A stretch of 64,000 nt of DNA from assembly GCA_001695595.3 (NCBI GenBank), contig MBPM02000067.1, forward strand, positions 124,001 through 188,000, written 5' to 3'. The notes beneath the pieces are model-generated. The model searched no databases. It had not been told where the DNA came from and saw only the letters and a program-made list of their open reading frames with translations. The translations under genes were made by a program, and so were the position numbers. The DNA is from Plasmopara viticola. Lineage: Eukaryota > Oomycota > Peronosporomycetes > Peronosporales > Peronosporaceae. Shown here piece by piece: positions 35,394-46,678 of this stretch. The stretch's first letter is position 1. Every line of letters begins with the position of its first letter.

Positions 35394-38095
35394 CATGCGT
35401 GCCTATTAAGTCAAGTGGATCAAGTGCATGCCGAGGGTGTCAGCAAGGAAAGATGGTCCAAAAACCATTCCCAAGCAACCAGGACAAGCGCAGCTACGAC
35501 ACATTTGAGCTGCTCCACTTTGACATCTGTGGGCCCATGGAGACAAACTCTCTCGGCGGGAGCAAGTATCTCTTGCTAATCGTGGATGAAGCTAGCGGGT
35601 GTATGAAGGGTTTCTGCCTGCGCGCCAAGTCCGAAAGCGAGGAATGCGTCCAGAAGTACATCTTGATGGTGCAGACACAGTTCAGCAAGAAGATCAAGTT
35701 TGTACGACACGACGGAGCCCGCGAATTTGCAACAAGCTCGCTTCAAGCTTTCTACGAAGATGAAGGTATCGAGCAGCAAACTACGGTGCCATACGCACAC
35801 CAGACTAACGGCACAGCGGAGCGCGCCATCAGAACCATCGTCACAATCGGCCGCAGCATACTGCACCATGCCAAGTTGGACAAGTGTTTTTGGGGTGAAG
35901 CTGCTATGGTGGCTATCTACATCAAGAATCGCCTTCCGTCGCCCAAGGTTAGCAACAAGACTCCTTTTGAGATCGTGCACAAGTTCAAGCCAAGCGTCAA
36001 ACATATGCGTGTTTTCGGGTGCCGGACTTACGTTCTCACTCCGAAAGAAAAGCGGCTCAAGTGGGACCCCAAGGCTCGTGCAGGGATATTCGTGGGTTAC
36101 GAAGAGGTGTCCAAGGCTTATAGGGTTTTTGATATTGAGGCTGGACAAGTGGTGATTACTCGCGATGTCACCTTCGACGAATCAAGTTTCGGCATCTTGA
36201 ATATGAGTAGTGGTGATCATGAAGATGACGACGATGATTTCGACCTCGACTCGCTAAGCATCAATGATCTGGATGCAGCTCATCCGATGATCTTCAAGCA
36301 GGCGGGAAAGCGCAAGGAGCGTACAAGTGTGACGAATACTGATCGCAACTCGACAAGCACCAACCATGAGCATCACGGAGCTGGACTTGAAGAGGGAAGC
36401 GCTCCTGAAGGGTCAAACGAACGTCGAGCCAAGCGCAGATCAGTCGAGCGGACATCACGTTTTCCCGTGGTGAAGAAGAGAAAGCCACACCGGATGATGA
36501 CGCTACCCCTCCTGTCTTTTGGCGAGCAAGTGCAAACGCGGTCGAAGCCGGCGATCTGTCAGAGCCAACGCGGGCCTGACCAAGTTCACTGGCGCAAGGC
36601 TATCCATGCAGAACTGGACTCGTTGCACCTTCGTGGCGTGTTTCGAGCAGCTAAACTGCCCACCGGACAGCAAGCCATTGGAATCAAGTTGGTGTTCAAG
36701 ATTAAGCGCAAGGCCGACGGATCCATTGAAAAGTACAAGGCGCGTCTCGTGGCTAAAGGATTCAAGCAAAAATTTGGCATCGATTATACGGAAACGTTCT
36801 CGCCCGTTGTCAAGTATGTGACATTGCGAATGGTGATCAGCTTGACCAAGTACTTTGTGTGGCCTCTGGATCAACTGGATGTGGTGACGGCGTTCCTTTA
36901 CGGCGTTATGAAAGAAGTTGTGTATTGTATGGTACCCGAAGGTATGGAGCTTGACGGTGACCACAACTGTTTGGAATTGGTCAAGGCGATTTACGGCCTG
37001 AAGCAAGCTTCGCGCGTATGGAACGAGACGTTTGACGAGTTTGTATGCTCGATCGGATTTCAAGTGTCCCATTTCGACCCCTGTCTGTACATCAAGGTAA
37101 CGGACGGCAAGTGTGTACTTTTGCTGGTATACGTCGATGATGTGCTCGTTACCGGCAGCTCGAATGAGCTGATCGCGCGAACCAAGAGTGACTTGAAGAT
37201 GCGCTTCGAGATGACGGACAGCGGCAAGTGTGCGTTTGTTTTGGGCATCGAGCTAGTGGACAACGCTGATGGCAGCGTGACAATGTGCCAGCGACGTTAC
37301 GTGGAGGACATTCTCAAGCGTTTTGGAATGGACGACTGCAAGGCTGTGAGTAGTCCGACGGACATAAGTTTACGACTTGTTTCGAGCAATGTAACATCCA
37401 AGGTCAACGCTCCATTTCGTGAAGCAGTGGGTGCTCTCATGCACTTGGCAACAGCGACACGTCCAGACATCGCTTTTGCTGTTGGCTACGTTTCGCGCTT
37501 CATGGAGAACCCACAAGCCGATCACTGGATTGCAGTTAAGCGTATTCTACGCTATCTGCAAGGAACCAAGTCACACGGTCTTTGCTTCAAGTCTGGCAAC
37601 AAGGTGGACTTTCTTGGATATTCCGACGCGGACTGGGCTGGAGATCATGCTGACCGCAAGTCGACTTCGGGCTATGTGTATTTGCTGATGAGTGCTCCTG
37701 TAAGCTGGGGAAGCAAGAAGCAGTCAAGTGTGTCGCTGTCTAAAAGCGAAGCGGAGTACATCGCGCTAAGTCTTGCGATTCAGGAAGGCAAGTGGGTGCA
37801 TCGTCTACTCTGCGAGATTCTAGCTGCAGCGATGGATAAGTCGGACCCCGAGCTAAAGATCATGGAAGACAACCAGTCGTGTATCAAGATGACGAAGAAT
37901 CCGGTAAATCATGGTCGGGCCAAGCACATCGACATCAAGTATCACCACATTCGTGATGAAGTCAAGCGCGGTGAAGTGAAGTTGGAGTACTGCGAGACTG
38001 CGATCATGCTGGCGGACATCATGACGAAAGGGCTGCCAGGACCACGTCATGCCGACCTAATGAAGGCTCTCGGGATTCACGCGTGCTCGTATTGA
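35394..38095 (+). CDS. pol: A4 integrase (remainder)-RT-RNase H
   Basis: Continues A4 from [10 protein letters not shown]: the CC half of the integrase zinc domain, the DDE core, then RT (YVDD) and RNase H to HACSY-stop. It carries the array's 20-nt deletion at about 36570, but one A is missing at about 36470 (GTGGTGAAG for GTGGATGAAG). The frame is therefore open throughout, with about 33 codons of linker read out of frame. A3 achieves the same with a different base. Trp is replaced by Leu in KWVFKIK. Read from the LTR Met at 35318, the ORF is 925 aa with 24 LTR-derived residues at its N-terminus; whether this is expressed is unknown. Confidence 0.85.
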
Positions 38096-38102
38096 GGGGG
38101 AG

Positions 38103-38363
38103 TATTGAAGGTAACCGGTTTCCCTCCGTTTTATTCCGGTTTCCAAGGCTGTCCAATACGAGCGGCTGTCCAACGGTTCAAACATACAACGATGACGCCA
38201 TGGATGGACACACGGACAGGCGCACTCAGGATGATTGCGCCCGGATGGGAAGATGATTGCGCCCAGATGGTAAGCTCTTTTGATTGGCTTAGATAATTAA
38301 ATGGCTTAGATGTAGCAAGGAGTTGTGAACTAAGGACCGAATTAATAAACTCACTTCCAAATA
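38103..38363 (+). repeat. A4 3' LTR, left part, interrupted by C
   Basis: The first 261 bp match the other A LTRs, with AATTAAATGG for AATTGAATGG. It ends in CTTCCAAATA, where AAATA (38359-38363) is the target duplication. The remainder is at 48098. Confidence 0.9.
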
Positions 38364-38702
38364 TAAAGTAAGGCTTTGCTGGGGGCTTGATGAAAGACGG
38401 AGGTGAAGCAGCCGAAGCGTGAGCGAGGCAGCCGAGGCGAAGGAAGGAAGTTGAGGGTTGAATGGAAATTCAGAAGTGATGGATTTATCGGAGTTAGTTT
38501 GGTTGCTGCTAAAGACACGCAGCAGTGCATCCTATCACTTAGTGCATCTAATCACAATCATTCCCTACTCGTCCAATCAACCTACTCGTCTAATCATCGT
38601 GTGATCGTATTGGACCGGTTCGGTCAAACCGGTTAATGGGTACAAGTGGTACAGTGTACCCACTGAACCCATAAGACACCGGTGAGCTGTCCACCTGCAA
38701 CA
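38364..38702 (-). repeat. Terminal (left) LTR of C (339 bp)
   Basis: Reads TAAAGTAAGG to ACCTGCAACA on the + strand. Its U3 end abuts GAACC of RT directly, with no polypurine tract between, which is abnormal for a 3' LTR. It contains the inverted pair ACCGGTT/AACCGGT around 38615-38635 typical of this LTR type. Confidence 0.88.
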
Positions 38703-40114
38703 GAACCAAGTGGGTGTTCAAGATCAAGCGCAAAGCCGACGGATCCATCGAGAAGTACAAGGCTCGACTCGTCGCCAAAGGTTTCGTGCAGAAATATGGG
38801 GTCGACTACACTGAGACGTTTTCGCCGGTGGTCAAGTACGTCACTTTGCGGATGATCATCGCCCTCGCCAAGCACTTCGGATGGCCGCTGGACCAGCTCG
38901 ATGTTGTCACAGCTTTCCTGTACGGCTTGATGAAGGAGAAGGTGTTTTGCAGCGTTCCGGAAGGCGTGGAGCTCGACGACGGATTCGACTGCGTGGAACT
39001 GCTCAAGACGATCTACGGTCTCAAGCAAGCTTCTCGAGTGTGGAACGAGACTTTCGATGAGTATGTGCGCTCCATCGGATTTCGAGTCTCAAGCTATGAC
39101 CCGTGCCTGTACATCAAAATTGTCAACGACGAGTGCGTGCTGATGCTGGTGTACGTGGACGATGTTTTGGTGACCGGAAGTTCGGCGACGTTGATTGCGG
39201 AAGTCAAGCAACAACTCAAGTCACGCTTCGAGATGACCGACAGCGGCAAGTGTTCCTTCATTCTCGGCATCGAAGTGGTCGACAACGCGGATAGCAGTGT
39301 CACTCTGTCCCAAGCTCGCTACATCAACGACATTCTCGAGCGATTTGGCATGGACAAGTGCAAGCCTGCGTCAAGTCCGGTCGATCTCAGCATGAAGTTG
39401 GTTGCAAGTAATGCCTCAACCAAGTTGGACGCGCCATTTCGTGAAGCCGTTGGCGCACTCATGCACCTGATGACTTCGACTCGCCCGGGCATTGCTTTTG
39501 CGGTTGGATATGTGTCGCGCTTCATGGAGAATCCCCAAGTCGAGCACTGGATTGCGGTCAAGCGGATCTTTCGTTACCTTCAAGGCACCAAGTCGCACGG
39601 GATCCGCTTCACGCCAGCCAAAGGTATCGACTTTCGCGGCTACTCCGATGCGGACTGGGCTGGTGACCACAGTGATCGCAAGTCGACTTCGGGTTACCTA
39701 TTTCAAGTTGCCGATGGACCAGTGTCGTGGGGATCCAAGAAGCAGTCAAGTGTGTCTCTCTCCACGAGCGAAGCCGAGTACATCGCACTCAGTTTGGCGA
39801 TTCAAGAAGGCAAGTGGGTGCACAACCTTTTGTGCGAGATTTTGACGGCTGCGGGCGAAGACACTCCCGACTTGAAGATCTACGAAGACAATCAGTCGTG
39901 CATCAAAATGACCAAGAACCCCGTGAACCATGGCCGCGCCAAGCACATCGACATCAAGTACCATCACATCCGTGATGAAGTCAAGCGCGGCGAAGTGATC
40001 GTCGAGTACTGCGAGACTGCGACCATGTTGGCGGACATCTTGACCAAGGGACTCGGCGGACCTCGTCACAAGGACTTGACAACGGCACTTGGCGTTCACG
40101 CGTGTTCGCATTGA
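38703..40114 (+). CDS. pol: C reverse transcriptase-RNase H, inverted relative to its integrase
   Basis: Open from [13 protein letters not shown] to HACSH-stop. Counting from the Met at 38714: first RT Asp in [13 protein letters not shown] at about 63, YVDD 147-150; RNase [31 protein letters not shown]. All catalytic residues are kept. The upstream part of the same domain, ending RAVGT, is on the opposite strand at 40461. A normal polypurine tract (40113-40121) and LTR follow it, so RT and the internal LTR were moved as one block. No promoter or start of its own is evident. Confidence 0.88.
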
Positions 40115-40121
40115 GGGGGCG

Positions 40122-40460
40122 TGTTGCAGGTGGACAGCTCACCGGTGTCTTATGGGTTCAGTGGGTACACTGTACCACTTGTACCCATTAACCGGTTAGA
40201 CCGAACCGGTCCAATATGATCACACGATGATTAGACGAGTAGGTTGATTGGACGAGTAGGGAATGATTGTGATTAAATGCACTAAGTGATAGGATGCACT
40301 GCTGCGTGTCTTTAGCAGCAACCAAACTAACTCCGATAAATCCATCACTTCTGAATTTCCATTCAACCCCCAACTTCCTACCTTCGCCTCGGCTGCCTCG
40401 CTCACGCTTCGGCTGCCTCACCTCCGTCTTTCATCAAGCCCTCAGCATAGCCTTTCTTCA
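40122..40460 (+). repeat. Internal LTR of C, + orientation (339 bp)
   Basis: TGTTGCAGG to CTTTCTTCA, directly after GAGGGGGCG. Its U5 end joins GGTTC and the antisense integrase-RT joint. Its U5 terminus (TTTCTTCA) differs from that of the two outer C LTRs (TTACTTTA), so it did not arise as a simple recent copy of either. Confidence 0.88.
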
Positions 40461-41003
40461 GGTTCCCACCGCACGTTGGTTGTTGGGCAACTTCGCAGCA
40501 CGAAACACACCAAGTAGTCGCATCGACTTGAGTTCCGCGCGAATTGCTTTGCGCCAGTGAACTTGGTCGGGTCCATTCACAGCTTCTTGAAACGTCTTCG
40601 GTTCGGCGCAGTCACTTGCTTCCACAGCATTCGACCTTGCACGCCAAAACATAGGCGGAGTTGAGTCGTCTTCTTCATTATCTTCCGATTTTTCTTCTTG
40701 AGCCGAAGCCGATCGCCCTTGATCTTGACTGTCCGAGTCGCTTCCAGGTGCGCTTGCTTCTTCCAGTCCAGCATTACGACGAGGGCGGCGAACCTTTTCG
40801 CGAGTGTCCGGTTCAGAACGCGTTTTCCGCTTCCCCGCCAGCTTGAAGACTCGCATGCCATGATCGCTTGAAATGTCGAGGTCGTCCAGAATATCTGCGG
40901 CATCATCGACATTTTCATCTTCGTCGCGATCGTTGGCGCCGTCGAAGGTCGATTCGTCGAAAGTGACATCGCGAGATATCACCACCTGCCCCGCCTCGAT
41001 GTC
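40461..41003 (-). pseudogene. pol: C integrase C-terminus, linker and RT N-terminus
   Basis: Reads [20 protein letters not shown], an acidic linker, then TPPMFWRARSNAVEASDCAEP and [15 protein letters not shown] to NNQRAVGT. It is open, and it joins in frame to AYRVY at 45669 if J is left out. It also keeps the KTFQEAVN segment that all A copies have lost, which is how the 20-nt A deletion is recognised. The break at GT-T/KWVF is the inversion point. Confidence 0.85.
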
Positions 41004-41008
41004 ATAAA

Positions 41009-41289
41009 TGTTAAAAAAAGGTCACTTGAGCGGAAGATGGCAAAATGCAAAGTGAATATATTTAAAAGGTCCTTTGTTCGCAACTACATGCTACCTCTAA
41101 GCCAATGATTTATCTAAGCCAATCAGAGAGACTTACAATCCTGACGCAATCATCTTCACATCCTGAAACCGATCTTTTGCCCATCTTGAACCCGCTCATT
41201 CGGTCAGTCATCAATTGATTGCAGATACCCGTACTTACCGATATATAGCCGCTGGTCGAGGCGTTTCTGCGCTAGCACCTTCGACAACA
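41009..41289 (-). repeat. 3' LTR of J (281 bp)
   Basis: TGTTAAAAAAAGG to CTTCGACAACA on the + strand. The Pol frame ends inside it at 41235. The polypurine tract is at 41290-41298. Confidence 0.9.
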
Positions 41290-44200
41290 CTCCCACTCGA
41301 CTCGACAGCTTCAATACCTTGAATCCCAAGTCGACATCGAAGTAAACTGTATTGCGCGGCACCAATAGGCTTGGTCATGATGTCAGCCAGCATGTCTTGA
41401 GTTGGACAGAACTCTAACAACACCTGACCGTCCTCAACCTTCTCACGAACAAAGTGGTACCGAATGTCGATATGCTTGGTGCGCTTATGAAACTCCGGAT
41501 TCTCGGCCAGCGCGATTGAGCCTTGATTATCTTCAAGTATCTGGATAGGTTCATCGTCATCCATTTCTTTAAGCTCGCACAAAAAGACTTTTAACCATAC
41601 GGCTTCATGAGCTGCTTCTGATAGGGCCATATACTCTGCCTCAGTTGACGAGAGTGCTACCGTGCGCTGCTTTTTGCTTCTCCAGCTGATACATCCGTTG
41701 TTCATGACGAAGACATAGCCACTTGTGCTGCGACGCGACTCAATGTCTCCTGCCCAGTCAGCGTCTGAAAATCCTTGAATTGTTGAGGCACCGTTCCGAG
41801 AAAACACTAGTCCATGCGTCTGGGTGGCATTTAAATATCGCAGTACGCGCTTCAATGCCTGCCAGTGTGTCGGACACGGATCGGCTGCGAATTGGCTCAG
41901 CACTCCCACTGCTGCTGCAAGATCTGGACGAGTAGCAACCATCAAGTACATTCGATATGGCACGTTTTTCATTGTGTCCTCGTGCTTGCATCCACCATTG
42001 CACATATTCTTTGTCAGCTTCAATCCTGGATCTTGAGGAGTCTTTACTGGCTTGCAATCCTGCATCCCAAACTTTAGCAAAATTGACTTGAGGAACTTGG
42101 TTTGCCGCATCAAAACTTGACCTTTAGTGCTATCCTGATTGATCTCCATTCCGAGAAAAGACTTTAGTTCGCCGAGGTCCGTCATCTCGAATCGTTCGCT
42201 TAGCGCTTGCTTTGTCGTTGAGAGCAAGATACCGTCACTGCTCGCAATAATCAAGTCGTCGACATAGAGTACCGCAAAGATCATTGACTCGTCACTGCGT
42301 TTGCTGTATATGCAGTGATCTGACTTGCTCTTGGTAAAACCCATCTTAACCATGAAATCGTCAATCGTTCGGTTCCACATCCGTGGTGACTGCTTTAAAC
42401 CGTAGAGCTAACGCTTTAGCTTGCATACATGCTCCGGTCGACTTGGGTCAGCATATCCATCCGGTTGCTGCATATAAATGTCTTCATCCAGAACACCATT
42501 TAGAAACGCAGTTTTGACGTCCATTTGGTAAAGCTTGAGATCATACTTGGCAGCCAGGCTTAGCACAATGCGAATTGACGTAAACTTGGCTACAGGAGCA
42601 AACGTCTCCTCGTAATCCACACCATACTTCTGCGAGTAACCTTTCGCAACCAGCCGTGCCTTAAACCGCTCAATGTCCCCATCTTGGTTCTCTTTAACGC
42701 GAAAAACCCAGCGACAACCGATCGCTTTTCGTCCCTTCGGCAGTAGAACTGTATCCCATTTTTTTTTTCTTATCAAGGAGTCAATTTCGGAATCGCAAGC
42801 TTCCTTCCACTTGCACGCGTCATCGGATTCCATTGCCGACTTGTACGTCGTCGGCATTTCCCCCACTGAATACATGACGTGTGCTGCTTCAAACCCTCCT
42901 TTTTCTTCCCTTATTGCGGAAGCTGACATTTCTTCAAGAGTCGACCGCTGGTAACATGGCGCGTGTCGCTTGGATCTTGGAGTTTCTGTTACCTTTTCGA
43001 GCGACTGATTCCTTGTGTGCCGTTTAGCCCCGGACACAAAGTCAACGTCGCGTTCTAGCACCTGATCATCATCCATCTTTGACTCTTCACGGCCATTTTC
43101 GGTGCTTGACTCTGTGTCGGCATCAGTAATACTGTCGTTTTCTTCGTCCACCAGCTCAACAATCTTGTTATAGTCTTGCCTTCCTTTGTCGAAAACGTCC
43201 TCTTTGAACTGTGCATCGCGACTCATTAGAATGCGCCCGGTCGAAATTTCTTCGAACCGGTATGTCTTTGTATGCTCCGAATAGCCCAAAAAACGACATA
43301 AGATGGCTTTTGCGTCAAGTTTGAAACGCTTCTCTTTCGGAACGTGGGCATACGCATGACATCCAAACACTTTGAGATTGGCCAAGAGCGGTTTCTTCGT
43401 TGTCCAAAGATCGTGTGGTGACTTCTTCAATCCAGCTGCACGAGTAGGACACCGATTACGGAGAAACGTTGCGGTCATTATTGCTTCACCCCAATAGCCT
43501 TTGGACATTCCAGCATGCTCTAACATGCATCTTGTACGCTCAACCAATGTTCGATTCATGCGTTCAGCTACTCCGTTTAACTGAGGAGTATACGGTGGCG
43601 AAAACTTGAGCACGATTCCTCGATCCGTGCAAAATTTGGTCATCTTACCCGACGTGTACTCGCCTCCATTGTCACTTCGAAGAGTCTTGACTCGCTTGCC
43701 AGTCTGCTTTTCAGCAAAGACAACAAACTCGGCAAACTTGTCTACAACTTCGGACTTGGACTTGATTAAGTAGACAACGCAGTAACGTGACTTGTCATCG
43801 ATGAACGTAACGAAATAGCGCTTTCCACTGAACGTTGACGTTTGCATTGGACCGCACACGTCACTATGTACAACTTCAAGAATGTCTTTAGCTCGATCAA
43901 GCGAAGATGTTTGAAAGCGCACACGAGTTTGTTTTCCCAGCGCACACCCGTCACAAAGCTCCCATTTGCTCACCGATGTCAATGCAATACCTGTGGCAAG
44001 TTTCTTTTTGACAATTGCATCAAGCCCTTCGAACCCGATATGACCAAGCCGTAGGTGCCAGAGGTACGAATTGGTGTCCCCCACGCAGCCAGACAGCTCG
44101 GCCACACACACTTTCTCAGGAGCAACAGGAATCATATGAAGCTTGAACAATCCTTTTCCTTCACGAGCACCAATTTTCCATTTCACCCCTTTTGTCTCCG

Positions 44201-45379
44201 CGAATCATCCATCATTGTCGAACATTACCGGACCAACGCCTTTGGTAAACCGACCAACCGAAAACAAACTGCGAGACAACTTCGGAATATGCCACACATT
44301 CGTGAGTACTTCCTTTTTCAGTCCATTATTATATATATTGATGTATTCATGGACATAACGACATCTCCACTGCCGATTGCTTGCACGACATCGTTGTCTG
44401 CTAGATGCACGTCCACTGGAGTGAAGACCTTGTAGTTCCTCATGAACCTTTTTGAGTTTGACATATGCTGCGTCGCTCCTGAGTCGACCAGCCAAATGTC
44501 ACTCGACTTGACAGAGCTATCGCAATCGCCAACCGAAAACAAGTAGTCATCACTGTCGTCCCCGTTAGCAAAGTTTGCACGCTGTGAACGATGTCTATCA
44601 AAGTCGTTGCTCGCTCGCTGTGGGCACTCTGCCATCCAATGCCCTTGTTTGCCGCAATTGTGGCACGCCCCGGTCTTCTTCACCGGTCGTCCTTTGCGCT
44701 TGTTGTCTCGTAACATAAACGCTTGACCAGACACAGCTCCGTCGCCGCTCTGCTCCTTACGTTTCATCTCTTCATGCAACAGGCGCGACGTCACAAGCTC
44801 CCACGTCAGCGTGTCGGAACGCGACTCCAGCGCCGTGATGAGGAACTGGTATGAATCACTCAGACTTCCAAGAAGCGTGATTACCAGGTCGTCCTCGCTC
44901 ACCGGAGCGCCCACCGCGTCTAGCTGCTCAGCTAGTGTCTTGAGCTTGTTGATGTGCTCGAGCACACCGTCGCCATCCTCCATCATCGTTGTGAAGAACC
45001 TGCGACGAAGAAAGAGCTTATTCGCCAAGCTCCTCTTCTCGAAGTGTCCCTCCAACCTTGACCACGCATCGTACGCATCCTTGGCCGAGCGAACCAGCGG
45101 CAGCTGCGAGTCCTCCATCGCAAGACAGATCATCGCCAGCGCCTTACGCTTAAAGGTCGACTGGTCCATCGGGTTACTCAGCTGCTCAAGCTTTATTTCC
45201 CTGCTCGCAACTTCGCAGAGGTCGCGCTCCTCCAACACCATTCGCATTTTGAACTTCCACGTATGGAAGTTCGTTCCGTCGAACTTGTTGATGCGGCTCG
45301 GCGTGGCGTCCATAGTGGCAGCGAAGGCGGTGTCAGGGGTGGGGGCGAAGAAGGCAGAGTCTGCGGGGCTTGGGCTCAT
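41235..45379 (-). pseudogene. gag-pol: J Gag-Pol, several inactivating lesions
   Basis: Gag starts at the PBS ATG (45377-45379). The first ~210 residues follow the D-type Gag, whereas the part after EEMKRKEQ, including CHNCGKQGHWMAEC, follows the F-type, so the gene is mosaic. Protease LVDSGATQHM is present. Lesions: a short AT-rich alteration near 44320-44345 causing a frameshift after MSMNTS; TGA at 44205-44207 in place of the Cys of GCFAETKG; TAG at 42408-42410 in RT (LKR-stop-LYGLKQ); an 18-nt loss removing NAVGGI near 41950. Integrase D, D, E and RT YVDD are otherwise intact. The RT TAG is identical in K. Confidence 0.9.
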
Positions 45380-45383
45380 AACC

Positions 45384-45664
45384 TGTTGAAAAAAGGTCAC
45401 TTGAGCGGAAGATGGCAAAATGCAAAGTGAATATATTTAAAAGGTCCTTAGTTCGCAACTACATGCTACCTCTAAGCCAATGATTTATCTAAGCCAATCA
45501 GAGAGACTTACAATCCTGACGCAATCATCTTCCCATCCTGAAACCGATCTTTTGCCCATCTTGAACCCGCTCATTCAGTCAGTCATCAATTGATTGCAGA
45601 TACCCGTACTTACCGATATATAGCCGCTGGTCGAGGCGTTTCTGCGCCAGCATCTTCGACAACA
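45384..45664 (-). repeat. 5' LTR of J (281 bp)
   Basis: Pairs with 41009-41289. It begins TGTTGAAAAAAGG and ends CTTCGACAACA before the ATAAA duplication. The PBS complement is at 45370-45383. Confidence 0.9.
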
Positions 45665-46678
45665 ATAAACGCGATACGCCTTCGAACGTTCTTCATAGCC
45701 CAGGAAAATATCTTCACGAGCCTTGGAGTCCCACTTGAGTCGCTTCTCCTTCGGTGTCAAAACGTAGGCCTTGCACCCGAAAATCCGCATGTGCTTCACG
45801 TTGGGCTTGGACTTGTACACGATCTCGAACGGCGTTTTTCCAGGAACTTTTGGAGACGGCAGTCGATTCTTGATGTAGATTGCCGTCATCGCCGCTTCCG
45901 CCCAGAACATTTTGTCCAAATTAGCATATTGAAGCATGCTGCGGCCGATCGTCACGATGGTTCGGTTGGCACGTTCCGCGGTAGCGTTGGTCTGGTGCGC
46001 GTATCGAACCGTTGGCTGGACGTCGATGCCATGGTCGTCGTAGAATGTCTTGAGCGAGTTGGTCGCGAATTCCTTGGCTCCATCATGACGCACGAATTTC
46101 ACCTTGGCATCAAACTGTCGCTCCACCTTGGTGATGAACTTGCGCAAGCAGCCTTCGCTTTTCGACTTGGTACGCAAGCAGAATCCTGTCATGCAACTGC
46201 TGGCTTCATCAGTGATCAGCAGCAAATATCTGCTGCCTCCAAGCGATTCTTCTTCCATGGGCCCACAAATGTCGAAGTGAAGAAACTCGAATGGCTTGTA
46301 ATTGGGCTTGTTCGGGTTGCTCGGAAATGGTTTCTGGACCATCTTTCCTTGTTGGCATCCGCGGCACCCGCTCGAATTCTTCGACGTCGCGGGCATTTTT
46401 GCACCAGTTATCATGCCGCTTGAAACCATTTTCCGAAACACGTTGTTCGGAGCGTGACCCATTCGCGCATGGAGATCGACCCCATTGATCGACACCTTGG
46501 ACACGGAGTTTGCGCTTGCATGCGGAACTCGGAGCCAGTACAGGCCGTCGACCAGGTCCGCTGCAGCGACGATCTTCCGCGACGACTTGCGCGCGATGTG
46601 CATTTCTGCACTATCAAAGACCACCTTGAACTGACCACTACTGTTAATCTGGGGTACAGACAGCAGGTTCTTGTTCAT
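45665..46678 (-). pseudogene. pol: C integrase, main part
   Basis: Reads [26 protein letters not shown], the HHCC domain ([19 protein letters not shown]) and the DDE core ([26 protein letters not shown]) to [12 protein letters not shown], where J interrupts. Catalytic residues are intact. The FDSAEM reading shows that A2-A4 lost a T at this site. It is out of frame with C Gag-protease because of a 1-nt loss at about 46690. Confidence 0.87.

Larger units (their letters stand above)
41009..45664 (-). mobile_element. Element J, degenerate lineage-1 copia inside C, TSD ATAAA
   Basis: 4656 bp; LTRs of 281 bp at 41009-41289 and 45384-45664 with about six differences on reading. ATAAA is duplicated at 41004-41008 and 45665-45669. 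C integrase is split at AYRVY/D. Confidence 0.92.
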
